Shown here: piece after piece, positions 16,605 through 25,067 of the stretch
Layout: the number at the start of each line of letters is the position of its first letter
How positions within the stretch are numbered: position 1 is the stretch's first letter
NCBI GenBank assembly: GCA_035308365.1
Contig: DATGGU010000005.1
Coordinates: forward strand, 62,001-126,000
Origin: PALSA-505 sp035308365
GTDB taxonomy: Bacteria; Actinomycetota; Actinomycetes; Streptosporangiales; Streptosporangiaceae
Reading direction: 5' to 3'
DNA length: 64,000 nt
The notes under the pieces: generated by a model
Databases searched by the model: none
Told to the model about the DNA's origin: nothing
What the model saw: only the letters and a program-made list of their open reading frames with translations
Translations under genes and position numbers: made by a program

Positions 16605-17771
16605 ATGAACCGATTGCTTGGTGACTGCTCGCTGGACGCGCTGCGCCGCCGCCGGAGCTGGAAATGGACCGAATATCCACCCGACGTTCTCCCTGCCTGG
16701 GTGGCCGAGATGGATTTCGATCTCGCGGAGCCCATCAAGGACGCGGTCAGGGAGGCGATCGGCGCGAGCGACTGTGGTTACCCGCACCCGGCCGGCTTCG
16801 GCGAGGCCTACGCCGAGTTCGCCACCCAGCGGTTTGGCTGGGCGCCCGGGCCTGGTCAGGTGTTCGCCATCCCGGATGTGATGACCGGTGTCGCCGAGGT
16901 GCTGCAGGAGGTCACCCCGCACGGCTCCGGCGTGGTGATCAACCCGCCGGTGTACCCGCCGTTCTTCTTCCGGCTGCGGCTGGCTGGCCGCCGGGTGGTT
17001 GAAGCGCCGCTGCGGTGCGACAGCGACGGCCGCTACCACCTGGACATCGACGCGGTGGACGCCGCCCTGGCGGCCGACGACGTCGCGGCCTACCTGCTGT
17101 GCAGCCCGCACAACCCGACCGGCCGGGTATGGTCCTCCGGCGACCTGGCCGCGGTGGCCGCCGTCTGCGAACGGCGCGATGTGGCGCTGATCGTCGATGA
17201 GATCCACGCGCCGTTGGCGCTGCCCGGAGCGCGGCACATCCCGTTCCTCTCGCTGGACCTGGACGAGAAACTGGCCCGGCGGACCTTCACCTTCACATCC
17301 GCCTCCAAGGGCTGGAACATCCCCGGCCTGAAGTGCGGCCTCGCCGTCATCGGCCACCCGGAGGCCGCCGTCGCGCTGGAACGCCGCTGGGAGGCCCTGC
17401 TGGCCAGCCATCTGGGCGTGCTCGCCACCATGGCCGCCTTCCGCGACTGCGACCCCTGGCTGAACGCGGCCTGCGCGCAGCTCGACGAGAACCGGGTGCT
17501 GCTGGCGAAGCTGCTGGCCCAGCAGTTGCCCACGGTGAACTACCAGCCGCCGGAGGCGAGCTTCCTGGCCTGGCTGGACTGCCGCGGGCTCGGCGCCCCG
17601 GATCCGGCGGCCACCTTCCTCGGCCGGGGCCGGGTAGCGCTCAGCTCCGGCCAGGACTTCGGCGAGCTGGGAAACGGGTTCGTCCGGCTGAACATGGGAA
17701 CGTCCCCGGCCATCCTGGAGGAGATGGTGCGCCGGATGGCAGCCGCGGCCGGCCCGGAACGGCTGATCTAA
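16605..17771 (+). CDS. PLP-dependent aminotransferase/cystathionine beta-lyase, MalY/PatB type
   Basis: 388 aa from ATG 16605; longer upstream frames do not align with the family start. Fold type I PLP enzyme: WVAEMDFDLAEPI at the N-terminus (MalY/PatB signature), SPHNPTGRVW, VDEIHAPL with the cofactor-contacting Asp, and the Schiff-base Lys235 in TSASKGWNIPGLK. Family knowledge: C-S lyase splitting cystathionine to homocysteine, pyruvate and ammonia; MalY of E. coli also has a regulatory side role. No sulfur genes adjoin it here. Some relatives are plain aminotransferases. Confidence 0.88.
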   Translation: MNRLLGDCSLDALRRRRSWKWTEYPPDVLPAWVAEMDFDLAEPIKDAVREAIGASDCGYPHPAGFGEAYAEFATQRFGWAPGPGQVFAIPDVMTGVAEVLQEVTPHGSGVVINPPVYPPFFFRLRLAGRRVVEAPLRCDSDGRYHLDIDAVDAALAADDVAAYLLCSPHNPTGRVWSSGDLAAVAAVCERRDVALIVDEIHAPLALPGARHIPFLSLDLDEKLARRTFTFTSASKGWNIPGLKCGLAVIGHPEAAVALERRWEALLASHLGVLATMAAFRDCDPWLNAACAQLDENRVLLAKLLAQQLPTVNYQPPEASFLAWLDCRGLGAPDPAATFLGRGRVALSSGQDFGELGNGFVRLNMGTSPAILEEMVRRMAAAAGPERLI

Positions 17772-17797
17772 CGGCAATGGTTAAGTAGCGTCAGGTC

Positions 17798-18745
17798 ATG
17801 CGACTCGGTGTGCTGGACGTAGGCTCCAACACGGTGCACTTTCTCGTGGTGGACGCCCACCGGGGAGCGCGGCCGCTGCCGGCGTTCTCGCACAAGGCCG
17901 AGCTGAAGCTCGCCGATCACCTGGAAGACGGCGGCAGGCTGACGAACAGCGGAGAGAAGCAACTGCGAGCCTTCGTCAGCGATGCACTGCGGATCGCGGA
18001 AGACAAGGGCGTCGAGGATCTGCTCCCCTTCGCCACCTCGGCCGTGCGTGACGCCGCGAACGGCGACGAAATTCTGGCCAGGATCAAGGCCGACATCAAC
18101 GTCGACATCCACGTGCTCAGTGGCCAGGATGAGTCGCGCTTGACATTCCTGGCGGCGCGCCGCTGGTTCGGCTGGTCATCGGGACGGTTGCTGGTCTTCG
18201 ACATCGGCGGCGGCTCACTGGAAATCGGCTCGGGCATCGACGAGGAACCCGACGTGGCAATCTCCCTGCCGCTCGGAGCGGGCAGGCTCACCCGTGGCTG
18301 GCTGACCACCGACCCGCCGTCCGCCAAGGAGGTGCGTGAGCTGCGCAGGCACGTCCGCGCCGAGATAGCCAAGACGGCCGGTGAGGTACTCAGGAACGGC
18401 AGACCAGATCACGCGGTCGCCACCTCGAAGACCTTCCGCCAGCTGGCCAGGATCACCGGTGCGGCCGCTTCGGGCGAGGGCCCCTACGTCCGCCGCAACC
18501 TGCGGCATGTGGATCTCATCCCGTGGGCGAAACGGCTGGCCCAGATGACCGCTGCGGAACGCGCCCAGCTCCCCGGCGTCTCCGCCACCCGGGCTCCCCA
18601 GCTCCCGGCCGGCGCCATCGTCGCCGATGCCGCCATGGACCTGTTCGGCGTGGACGAACTCGAAATGTGCCCCTGGGCACTGCGTGAGGGCGTCATCCTG
18701 AGCCGCCTGGATGTCATGGCTGGGCGCTCCGACACGATGGTGTAA
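17798..18745 (+). CDS. Ppx/GppA family phosphatase
   Basis: 315 aa. ASKHA-fold signatures are present: phosphate 1 motif [31 protein letters not shown], the phosphate 2 motif [11 protein letters not shown] and GAGRLTRGW. Family knowledge: exopolyphosphatase and/or pppGpp phosphohydrolase. Actinobacteria usually carry two short paralogues of this length lacking the C-terminal HD-like domain. In Streptomyces a similar gene lies near the pst operon, as it does here (10 kb away), which fits a phosphate or stringent-response role. Confidence 0.9.
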   Translation: MRLGVLDVGSNTVHFLVVDAHRGARPLPAFSHKAELKLADHLEDGGRLTNSGEKQLRAFVSDALRIAEDKGVEDLLPFATSAVRDAANGDEILARIKADINVDIHVLSGQDESRLTFLAARRWFGWSSGRLLVFDIGGGSLEIGSGIDEEPDVAISLPLGAGRLTRGWLTTDPPSAKEVRELRRHVRAEIAKTAGEVLRNGRPDHAVATSKTFRQLARITGAAASGEGPYVRRNLRHVDLIPWAKRLAQMTAAERAQLPGVSATRAPQLPAGAIVADAAMDLFGVDELEMCPWALREGVILSRLDVMAGRSDTMV

Positions 18746-18897
18746 ACCCCGAAGCGGCCAGCTAGGCCGTTCCTGAAACCTTCGGGGCAAGGCCAAGCCG
18801 CCGGATTGCGACTGACCGGCTGCGCCGAACGTCGCTATCCGGCCGGCCTGGCCCCGCTGACCATGAGCATTTGAAACTCTTGAGTGTGATAGTCAGC

Positions 18898-18921
18898 GGG
18901 GGCGCCCAGTCGGACGCCCCC
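18898..18921. terminator. Hairpin between converging ppx and divIVA-like genes
   Basis: GGGGGCG (18898-18904) pairs with CGCCCCC (18915-18921) across a 10-base loop. It lies between two converging stop codons. There is no T-tract, as is common in high-GC actinomycetes. Confidence 0.55.
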
Positions 18922-18938
18922 GTCGGGTCGTAGCGGAG

Positions 18939-20018
18939 CTACGGCATGATTACGCGGACTTCTTCGGGCGACGCTTCGGGTATTTCGCCGTTGGACTTCA
19001 TGCCGCCGGTGTTCACCGGGCCGGGCTTGGCCGGCCGAACCGGGCGGTCTTCGCCGACCGGCTGGCTCGTCGCCGCGTGCCGGGCGTGCGGCACGCCGGC
19101 CGCGGCCTGGGTGGCCGGCGACTGGCCAGCCGGAGACTGCGACGCGGACTGGGCGTGCCCGGGCTTGGCCGCGGCGCTCTGGCTGGCAGCGCCCGGCTTT
19201 GCCTTGGGCTGGACGGGCGTGCTGCCGGCCGGACCGCTCGGGCCGGTCTTGCCCGACTTGGGCGGACCGCCGAGCGCGGCGATGACAGCCTTGTCGACTT
19301 CCTCGTCGAGGCTGCCCTTGGCGGCGTCGTGGGCGACCAGGTCGGTGACCACGTCACGAATCTCGGTGAGCCGCCGCATGGCCTCGGTGTGCCTGTTCTT
19401 CAGCAGATCAAGGCGGCGCTCGGCACCATCGTGAATGGCGGTCGCCCGGGCGGTCGCCTCATCGAGCAGTTGTTTCGCCTGTGCCTTGGCCGTGGCGATC
19501 GCGGTCTCCGCATTTTTGCGCGAGTCTGCCCCGATGCGCTCCGCCTCGGAACGCGCGGTGGCACGGGTGTTTTCCGCCTCCGACCTCGCGGCGGCGATGG
19601 CGCGCTCGGCCTGCTCCTGCGCCGCGGCCAGCATCCGCTCCGCCTGGCTCTTGGCCTCGGCCCTGGTGCTGTCCGCGGCCTTCTGCGCATCCGCGCGCTG
19701 CTTGGCTATCTCATTGTCGGCGTTGTTCTTCTGCGCCGTCGCCTCATCCGCGGCCAGCTTGAGGATCTGCTGGATCCGCTCGCTGACCTCCTCGTGCGCC
19801 GGCTTGCTGGCGGATACCGCCTGCCGGGCAGTGGACAGTTCCAACCGCAATCGTTCGACCTCATCGAGCGAGCGGGCCAGCCGCTCCTCGAGATCCCTGG
19901 CGTGGTTGCGGGAGCGGGCGACGAACTCGTCTACCTGCCGGCGGCTGTAGCCACGCATCTGAACTTCGAACGGGTCTTCCTGCGTGGAGTTGTGGATCAA
20001 ATCTGGAGTTTCACTCAT
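18939..20018 (-). CDS. DivIVA-domain coiled-coil protein
   Basis: 359 aa. The N-terminus (FEVQMRGYSRRQVDEFVARS) matches the DivIVA lipid-binding start. It is followed by a long coiled coil (about residues 40-230) rich in Ala, Glu, Arg with 11-residue repeats such as AEAKSQAERMLAAAQEQAER. The C-terminal 110 residues are Pro/Ala/Gln-rich and disordered. This layout resembles the Streptomyces cytoskeletal coiled-coil proteins involved in polar growth, but it is shorter than Scy and differs from canonical DivIVA/Wag31. Cytoplasmic, likely self-assembling. The exact role is not determinable. Confidence 0.82.
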   Translation of the reverse strand: MSETPDLIHNSTQEDPFEVQMRGYSRRQVDEFVARSRNHARDLEERLARSLDEVERLRLELSTARQAVSASKPAHEEVSERIQQILKLAADEATAQKNNADNEIAKQRADAQKAADSTRAEAKSQAERMLAAAQEQAERAIAAARSEAENTRATARSEAERIGADSRKNAETAIATAKAQAKQLLDEATARATAIHDGAERRLDLLKNRHTEAMRRLTEIRDVVTDLVAHDAAKGSLDEEVDKAVIAALGGPPKSGKTGPSGPAGSTPVQPKAKPGAASQSAAAKPGHAQSASQSPAGQSPATQAAAGVPHARHAATSQPVGEDRPVRPAKPGPVNTGGMKSNGEIPEASPEEVRVIMP

Positions 20019-20295
20019 CTCGTCGGTCGCCTCAGGGGATTGTCGTCGGGGGTGGATCTACGCCTGGTTGCTGCACGACTCTTGTCCTGAACCACGGCAC
20101 GCGCAACCCAAACGACTGAGTATCCCGTTTTGCCCGGCAAAAAAATGCCGTTTCCGCGGACCTGACCCGGTGGCGCCCGGGTAGAACTACACCGGAGTGG
20201 CCCGAGAATGACCCTGATGGGTCATGCGGGGTGGAGGGCCGGCCACGTAACCTGGTGGAAACATCCGGGTGACCACTCGGTGGGAGGTGGACGCG

Positions 20296-20547
20296 ATGAT
20301 CGAGCAGGTTGATCTGCGTGTTCACGACCGGGTGGCGCTGGATGAGATCGAGCTCTACACCGAAGTGCTGAGCGCCGTGGCGGCGAGCGACCGGCCACTG
20401 ACCGCCGAGGAACTCGACCGGGTGCTCGGGGTGAGCCAGGGGGCGGCCGGCCTTGCTTGGCGACCTGCGGCCGGCGGCGCCGAAGCCCGCAGCATCTACC
20501 CGGGAGGACCGCCCTCCGGACCCCCCGTCACGGGTGGCGGAACATGA
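20296..20547 (+). CDS. Small conserved actinobacterial protein, 3' end overrun by a repeat
   Basis: 83 aa from ATG 20296 behind GGGAGGTGG. Residues 1-50 (LRVHDRVALDEIELYTEVLS, AVAASDRPLTAEELDRVLGV) look like a conserved small actinobacterial protein. From about 20446 the frame enters the double-hairpin repeat (copy C, reverse orientation), so the last 30 residues (Pro/Gly-rich) are repeat-derived. The natural stop was probably lost. The gene now ends 20 bases inside the 3' end of the converging mshD. Function unknown. Confidence 0.65.
   Translation: MIEQVDLRVHDRVALDEIELYTEVLSAVAASDRPLTAEELDRVLGVSQGAAGLAWRPAAGGAEARSIYPGGPPSGPPVTGGGT
20446..20526 (-). repeat. Double-hairpin intergenic repeat, copy C
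   Basis: Reverse orientation copy: minus strand reads GGGGGGTCCGGAGGGCGGTC, then CTCCCGGGTAGATGCTGCGG and, after a degraded second hairpin, CAAGGCCGGC. It forms the 3' end of the small gene at 20296. Confidence 0.65.
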
Positions 20548-21370
20548 CGTCGGTGCTGTGGTGCGTAAAGCCCAGCGACTCATACAGCCTGATCGCGGGG
20601 GTATTCGCCTCGTCCACGTAGAGCATGGCCCAGGAGAGCCCGGCCGATCGTAGGTAGCGCAGCCCGGTCAGGGTGAGCGCGCGGCCAAGCCCACCGCCCT
20701 GCGCATCGGGGTCGACGCCCACCACATACACCTCACCGATCGGGTCGTGATCCCCGCCGTGAATCTTGGTCCAGTGAAAACCGACCAGCTTCCCGGCGCG
20801 CTCGGCGAGGAAGAAGCCGTCCGGGTCGAACCACTTCTCCCGCTCGCGCAGGCTGAGATCCTCGCGGGTCCACCCGCCCTGCTCCGGGTGCTTGGCAAAC
20901 GACCGCCGGTTGAGGGCGACCCAGGCGTCCTCGTCCTGGCCGACCACGAACGTCCGGACCGACACCCCGGCCGGGTAGCCCGGCTCGTCCAGCCTCGACC
21001 GCAGCGAACGCCGCATCTGCCAGAGCGCCCGGATCCGCTGGAAGCCGGCGGCTTCGGCCAGCCGGGTGGCGGCGGGGGCGTCACCATGGGCCCACAGTCG
21101 CAGTGGGCGCCCGTCCGCCTCGGCCAGCAATGCCCGGACCACGGCCAGGCCCTGGCCCCGGCCGCGATGTGCGGGATGGATGACCATCTCGCCGCTCGGG
21201 CCCTCGACCGGGTCGGTCGGGTCCAGGTGCGCGTATCCGGTGAGTTCCCCATCGGTGGTGAGCAGTACGTTGCGGGCTCGCTGGTCGCCGCCGTAACGCA
21301 GATGAAGCAGCACGTGCTCGGACAGCGGGCTTACCCCGTCGGCGTCCGTCGCCGCATCGACCAGGCGCAT
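20528..21370 (-). CDS. mshD: Mycothiol synthase (N-terminus shifted by a probable frameshift)
   Basis: 280 aa. Two GNAT acetyltransferase domains in tandem: EMVIHPAHRGRGQGLAVVRA in the first (acetyl-CoA pyrophosphate loop) and VYVVGVDPDAQGGGLGRALT in the second, ending LYVDEANTPAIRLYESLGF. This is the MshD pattern; it acetylates Cys-GlcN-Ins with acetyl-CoA to finish mycothiol. Similarity to MshD continues upstream of the ATG at 21370 (ELTVTGRLEPGQAAG) in the same frame, without a normal start codon. An ATG at 21459, overlapping the glnR stop as ATGA, would be in frame if one G were added near 21418. So the gene is probably frameshifted or mis-sequenced there. Confidence 0.88.
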   Translation of the reverse strand: MRLVDAATDADGVSPLSEHVLLHLRYGGDQRARNVLLTTDGELTGYAHLDPTDPVEGPSGEMVIHPAHRGRGQGLAVVRALLAEADGRPLRLWAHGDAPAATRLAEAAGFQRIRALWQMRRSLRSRLDEPGYPAGVSVRTFVVGQDEDAWVALNRRSFAKHPEQGGWTREDLSLREREKWFDPDGFFLAERAGKLVGFHWTKIHGGDHDPIGEVYVVGVDPDAQGGGLGRALTLTGLRYLRSAGLSWAMLYVDEANTPAIRLYESLGFTHHSTDVMFRHP

Positions 21371-21415
21371 GACGCCGGCCGCCTGACCTGGCTCCAGCCG
21401 TCCGGTGACGGTGAG

Positions 21416-21447
21416 CTCGCCGTCGGGTGGCTTTCCGGCCTGAAAGG
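21416..21447 (-). repeat. GCCGGAAAGAC repeat, copy in the mshD 5' region
   Basis: Minus strand: CTTTCAGGCCGGAAAGCCAC then CCGACGGCGAG. It matches the hemD unit (CTTTCTGGGCCGGAAAGACA, CCCGACGGCGGAG) but is two bases shorter. In the ATG-21459 frame it reads PFRPESHPTA, comparable with PAGPERHPTA in HemD. Confidence 0.65.
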
Positions 21448-21455
21448 TGCTGTGC

Positions 21456-22262
21456 TCATCGGTCGGCTCGTGCAGCGCCCGTCTCCTTCATCGCCCGCCC
21501 GGCCAGTGCGGCCGGGCGGCTGGCCGGCCTTTCCGTGGACTTCGCCGCGCTTTCCTTGCCGGAAAGATGCCCTCCGGCTTGCTCGCCGTCGGGTTTGAGC
21601 GGGACGAAGCGGTATCCAACATTACGCACGGTACCGATCAGCGCGTCATGTTCGGGTCCCAGCTTGGCCCGCAGCCTGCGGATATGCACGTCGACCGTGC
21701 GGGTGCCGCCGAAGTAGTCGTAACCCCACACTTCCTGTAGCAGGTGCGCCCGGGTGAACACCCGGCCCGGATGCTGGGCCAGGAACTTGAGCAGTTCGAA
21801 CTCCTTGAAGGTCAGATCGAGAGAACGCGAGCGCAGTCTGGCCGAATAGGTCGCCTCGTCGATGACCAGCTCACCCGACCGGATCTCGTCCGGCGGCCCG
21901 TCGGTGCTTTCGGCCCTGCGCCCGATGGCCAGCCGCAGCCTCGCCTCCAGTTCGGCAGGCCCAGCCGTGTGCAGGATCACGTCGTCGGCCCCCCACTCGG
22001 CGGTCAGCGCGGCCAGCCCGCCCTCGGTCACAATGACCAGCAGCGGCGCGTCGAGTCCCGTGGTGCGCAGCAGGCGGCACAGGCTCTTGGCATGAGCGAG
22101 GTCCCGCCTGGCATCGACCAGCACTGCGTCCGCGGGCGGCGCATCGATCAGCGCGGATGCCTCGGCCGCCGCCACCCGGACCGAATGCAGCAGCAACCCG
22201 AGCGACGGCACGATCTCACCCGAGGGCTCCAGCGCGTTCGTGAGCAGGAGCAGATCGCTCAA
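21456..22262 (-). CDS. glnR: GlnR-type orphan OmpR-family response regulator
   Basis: 268 aa from a TTG start at 22262, preceded by GGAGGT on the minus strand. The resulting N-terminus ([20 protein letters not shown]) matches Streptomyces GlnR; longer frames add unlikely residues. The receiver-like domain ([37 protein letters not shown]) is followed by an OmpR winged helix ([40 protein letters not shown]). GlnR is the global nitrogen regulator of actinomycetes and works without a partner kinase. The C-terminal tail contains a copy of the GCCGGAAAGAC repeat in reverse. Confidence 0.88.
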   Translation of the reverse strand: MSDLLLLTNALEPSGEIVPSLGLLLHSVRVAAAEASALIDAPPADAVLVDARRDLAHAKSLCRLLRTTGLDAPLLVIVTEGGLAALTAEWGADDVILHTAGPAELEARLRLAIGRRAESTDGPPDEIRSGELVIDEATYSARLRSRSLDLTFKEFELLKFLAQHPGRVFTRAHLLQEVWGYDYFGGTRTVDVHIRRLRAKLGPEHDALIGTVRNVGYRFVPLKPDGEQAGGHLSGKESAAKSTERPASRPAALAGRAMKETGAARADR

Positions 22263-22421
22263 TCGCCGCCACCTCCGCCCAGAACGCAGAAAGATCCGGG
22301 GGCAGCACCGCCCGGATCCCATTACAAGGGAGGATAACCCAACCGCGCACCAGACACGCGCTCGGGCTGCCGGGCGGCCCAGGGCGAGCAGGCGCGGTGG
22401 GAGAGTGAATAGGCTGCGGGA

Positions 22422-22682
22422 ATGAGCAAGGTGACGGTCCGCTACTGGGCGGCGGCGAAGGATGCGGCGGGGGTGGCGGAGGAGGTCGTGGACGCGCGGA
22501 CGCTGGGCGGGGTGATCGTTGCCGCGCTGGACCGGCATCAGCAGGATCCGCGGCTGCGGGCGGTGCTGGCGCGTTCGTCGTTCCTCGTGGACGGGCTGGC
22601 GGTGGCCGGGCGGGATGCGGAGGACGTTGTACTGCCAGACGCGGCGGTGATCGAGGTGCTGCCGCCGTTCGCCGGCGGATAG
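22422..22682 (+). CDS. MoaD/ThiS family sulfur-carrier-like protein
   Basis: 86 aa beta-grasp protein: [46 protein letters not shown]. It ends in the diagnostic Gly-Gly that is adenylated and thiocarboxylated in MoaD (molybdopterin synthase small subunit) and related sulfur carriers. No MoaE or MoeB gene is adjacent. In Streptomyces a similar gene also lies beside glnR and lmeA-like genes. Whether it serves molybdopterin or another thiolation pathway is open. Confidence 0.85.
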   Translation: MSKVTVRYWAAAKDAAGVAEEVVDARTLGGVIVAALDRHQQDPRLRAVLARSSFLVDGLAVAGRDAEDVVLPDAAVIEVLPPFAGG

Positions 22683-22751
22683 TGCTTCCAGGATCCAGGA
22701 TCAATCCGGTAGGGGGTGGGCAGGGAGCCCGAAGCCAATAGGGTTGGTGTG

Positions 22752-23420
22752 ATGCGGAAGTTCCTGGTAGCGCTGGTGATCCTGGCCGTCGTGCTGGTCG
22801 TCCTGGATAGGGCGGGGCTGTTCATCGCCCAGCGGGAGATCGGGAGCCGGGTGCAGTCGGCCTACGGATTGCCGGCCAGGCCCGGCGTCTCGGTGCAGGG
22901 CTTCCCGTTCCTCACCCAGGTCGCGTCGGGGAATTATCAGCAGATTGACGTCTCCATCAAGTCTGCCAGCGCCGGCGGGGTCCAGCTCGAGAACATCGAC
23001 GCCACGTTCACCGGGGTGCATGCCCCGCTCAGCCTGCTATTCGGGCAGAGCGGGAACGGAGTAACCGCCGACAACGCAACCGGGACGGCGCTGATCCCGT
23101 TTTCCCAGGTGCAGCGGCGGCTGCCCGCCGGTATCAGGATCAGCCCGGATGGCAGCAGCGACCTGCACGTCAGCGGGACGGGAGGGTACGGCACCGTGCG
23201 GGGGACGGCGAAGCTCGGGGTGAGCAGCTCGGGGATCACGGTCAGGCCGCAGCGTCTGAGCATCGCCGGGATCAGCGCCCAGTCGCTGGCCAGCAGGCTC
23301 ACCTTCACGATCCCGGTGGGTGAGCTGCCGCTCCATCTGACCGTCACCGCTGTCCACGTCACTCAGGATGGCCTGGTCGTCGATGCGGCCGGCCACAACG
23401 TAAAGTTTGCCAGCGCTTGA
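22752..23420 (+). CDS. LmeA-like DUF2993 lipid-binding protein
   Basis: 222 aa from ATG 22752. A single N-terminal membrane anchor or signal (KFLVALVILAVVLVVLDRAG) precedes the DUF2993 domain: QGFPFLTQVASGNYQQIDVS, LENIDATFTGVHAPLS and VTAVHVTQDGLVVDAAG. The family includes mycobacterial LmeA, a periplasmic phospholipid-binding protein involved in lipomannan maturation; most members are uncharacterised. The protein should face the cell-wall side. Confidence 0.85.
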   Translation: MRKFLVALVILAVVLVVLDRAGLFIAQREIGSRVQSAYGLPARPGVSVQGFPFLTQVASGNYQQIDVSIKSASAGGVQLENIDATFTGVHAPLSLLFGQSGNGVTADNATGTALIPFSQVQRRLPAGIRISPDGSSDLHVSGTGGYGTVRGTAKLGVSSSGITVRPQRLSIAGISAQSLASRLTFTIPVGELPLHLTVTAVHVTQDGLVVDAAGHNVKFASA

Positions 23421-23471
23421 TAATCACGATAGTTGCGTGAACCGAAATTGTCCTGGCTACGTAGTAAGGGT

Positions 23472-24008
23472 GTGACCGGCCGAAGCAGGCCCGCCCGCAA
23501 GGGGCGTGTAGCCGATGAGGAAGTCGTGCGCGCGCTCCACTCAGAGCATGCCGGAGCTCTGTTCCGGTATGCCATGTATCTGACAGCAGGAGACAGACAG
23601 CGAGCCGAGGACGTGGTGCAGGAGGTACTGCTGCGTGCGTGGCAGCATCCGGAGGCGGTGGCCGGCCAGCCGGCCAGGCCATGGCTGTTCACGGTGGCGA
23701 AGAACATCGTCATCGACGGCCAGCGGGCCAAGCGCGCCCGCCCGCAGGAGGTCGGCGAGGCCGCCCTCGGGCAGCGCCCGGCGGCGGACGACGTCGACCG
23801 TGCGCTCGAATCATGGGGGGTGGCCGACGCGCTGGCCACGTTGCGCCCTGACCACCGCCGGGTGCTCTTCGAGACCTACTACCGGGGGAGTTCGGTGGCC
23901 GAGGCCGCCGCGGAGCTTGGGATACCCGTGGGAACGGTGAAATCGCGCACGTTCTACGCGCTCAAGGCACTGAAGCTGGCGCTAGAAGAACGAGGGCTAG
24001 CGCCATGA
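23472..24008 (+). CDS. ECF RNA polymerase sigma factor (SigL-like)
   Basis: 178 aa from GTG 23472; a longer frame from a TTG at 23433 is possible. Sigma region 2 (LHSEHAGALFRYAMYLTAGD, then AEDVVQEVLLRAWQHPE and PWLFTVAKNIVIDGQRAK) and region 4 (RRVLFETYYRGSSVAEAAAE, LGIPVGTVKSRTFYALKAL) are complete. This resembles the SigL/SigK-type ECF group whose partner is a membrane zinc-finger anti-sigma factor, which is exactly the next gene, overlapping by four bases (ATGA). Confidence 0.9.
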   Translation: MTGRSRPARKGRVADEEVVRALHSEHAGALFRYAMYLTAGDRQRAEDVVQEVLLRAWQHPEAVAGQPARPWLFTVAKNIVIDGQRAKRARPQEVGEAALGQRPAADDVDRALESWGVADALATLRPDHRRVLFETYYRGSSVAEAAAELGIPVGTVKSRTFYALKALKLALEERGLAP

Positions 24009-24694
24009 ATGACATGACTAGCTGTCTGCACATCCGGCACACGCTCGGCGTCTATGTGCTGGGCGCCATCGACCCGGCCGAACGCGCCACCGTAGATGCG
24101 CACCTGGCCGGATGCCCCGAGTGCCGGGAAGAGCTGGCCGGGCTGGCCGGGCTGCCCGCGCTGCTCGGGCGGGTGCCCTTCGACGAAGCGGAGAGAATCA
24201 CCGGCTTCTATTCCGAACGGAGCATGCCGGCCGAGCACGCGGACGACGCGACCCTCGCCCCGGTTCTGGCCAAGGTGGCACGGCACCGCCGGGTCCGCAG
24301 GTGGCAAGGCCTGGCTGCCGCCGCGGCCGTGGTGGTCGCGGCGTCCACCGCCGCCACGGTGTCCATGCACATGGCGGACGCCCCGGTGGCGGTGCACTGG
24401 CAGAGCGACCAGATGACCGATTCGGCGACGCACATAACGCTGGCGGTCAAGTATGCCGCCCAGCCCGGCGGGACGAAGCTGCAAGCCATGGTTACCGGCA
24501 TCCCGAAGGGTACCGACTGTGAGTTCTGGGTGACCGGCCCGGGTGGTACACGGTGGCCGGCCGGCAGCTGGACGGTGGCCAGCACCTGGCAGAGCCAGTG
24601 GTACCAGGCTTCCTCGTCGGCCCCGCTGAACTGGGTGCGCGGTTTCGAGATCACCTCGGGCAAAACCGTGCTGGCCATGCTCAAGACCGATTAG
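24005..24694 (+). CDS. Membrane-spanning zinc-binding anti-sigma factor
   Basis: 229 aa. The N-terminus has the ZAS motif: His33, Cys37 and Cys40 in VDAHLAGCPECREEL, with His12/Cys7 nearby as possible further ligands. One transmembrane helix lies at about residues 104-120 (LAAAAAVVVAASTAATVSM). The extracellular part (about residues 125-229) resembles the RskA/RslA C-terminal domain with TGIPKGTDCEFWVTGPGG. It should hold the cognate sigma factor at the membrane until a redox or envelope signal. The overlap with the sigma gene supports stoichiometric coexpression. Confidence 0.88.
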   Translation: MNDMTSCLHIRHTLGVYVLGAIDPAERATVDAHLAGCPECREELAGLAGLPALLGRVPFDEAERITGFYSERSMPAEHADDATLAPVLAKVARHRRVRRWQGLAAAAAVVVAASTAATVSMHMADAPVAVHWQSDQMTDSATHITLAVKYAAQPGGTKLQAMVTGIPKGTDCEFWVTGPGGTRWPAGSWTVASTWQSQWYQASSSAPLNWVRGFEITSGKTVLAMLKTD

Positions 24695-24715
24695 CTCCGG
24701 CCGCCGGCCGCGCCT

Positions 24716-24780
24716 GGCCGGCGAGCTTCGGCCGTCTTCCCCGTGGGCCGCGATATTACCCGGGGGCCGAGCCCCCGGGG
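24716..24780 (-). repeat. Double-hairpin intergenic repeat, copy D
   Basis: Minus strand: CCCCGGGGGCTCGGCCCCCG then GGTAATATCGCGGCCC and a degraded second hairpin. It lies directly after the anti-sigma stop codon. Confidence 0.65.
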
Positions 24781-24868
24781 CAGCCAACCCTGCTCGCTGT
24801 CCTTTGGCCAGCTTCGCCGCAGCCCGCAGTGTTTGCCCGGGGGGCCGAGCCCCCCGGACCCCCACGAG
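24781..24868 (-). repeat. Double-hairpin intergenic repeat, copy E
   Basis: Minus strand: GTGGGGGTCCGGGGGGCTCG, GCCCCCCGGGCAAACACTGC, GGGC, then a second hairpin GCTGGCCAAAGGACAGC. It abuts copy D head to tail. Confidence 0.7.
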
Positions 24869-25067
24869 CGGGGCTGGGCGTGTACGAGCGGCTGGTGCCG
24901 ATGGGGTTTGGCCCCCCGGCCCCCACGAGCAGGGCTGGGGTTTGCCATTTACGGTGGGACGACCCCCCGGACCCCCACGCTCCCGGCCCGGGTCTATGGC
25001 GGGAACAGGGTCCGCTCACCTCCACCTGAAGGGAATGCTCTGCCGGTTGCGGGTGCTGTAGCGCTAC

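Larger units (their letters stand above)
24695..25067. other. Repeat-filled gap between anti-sigma and thioredoxin genes
   Basis: 373 bases occupied almost entirely by reverse-orientation copies D, E and a partial copy F (24900-24979) of the double-hairpin repeat. No gene. Confidence 0.6.
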
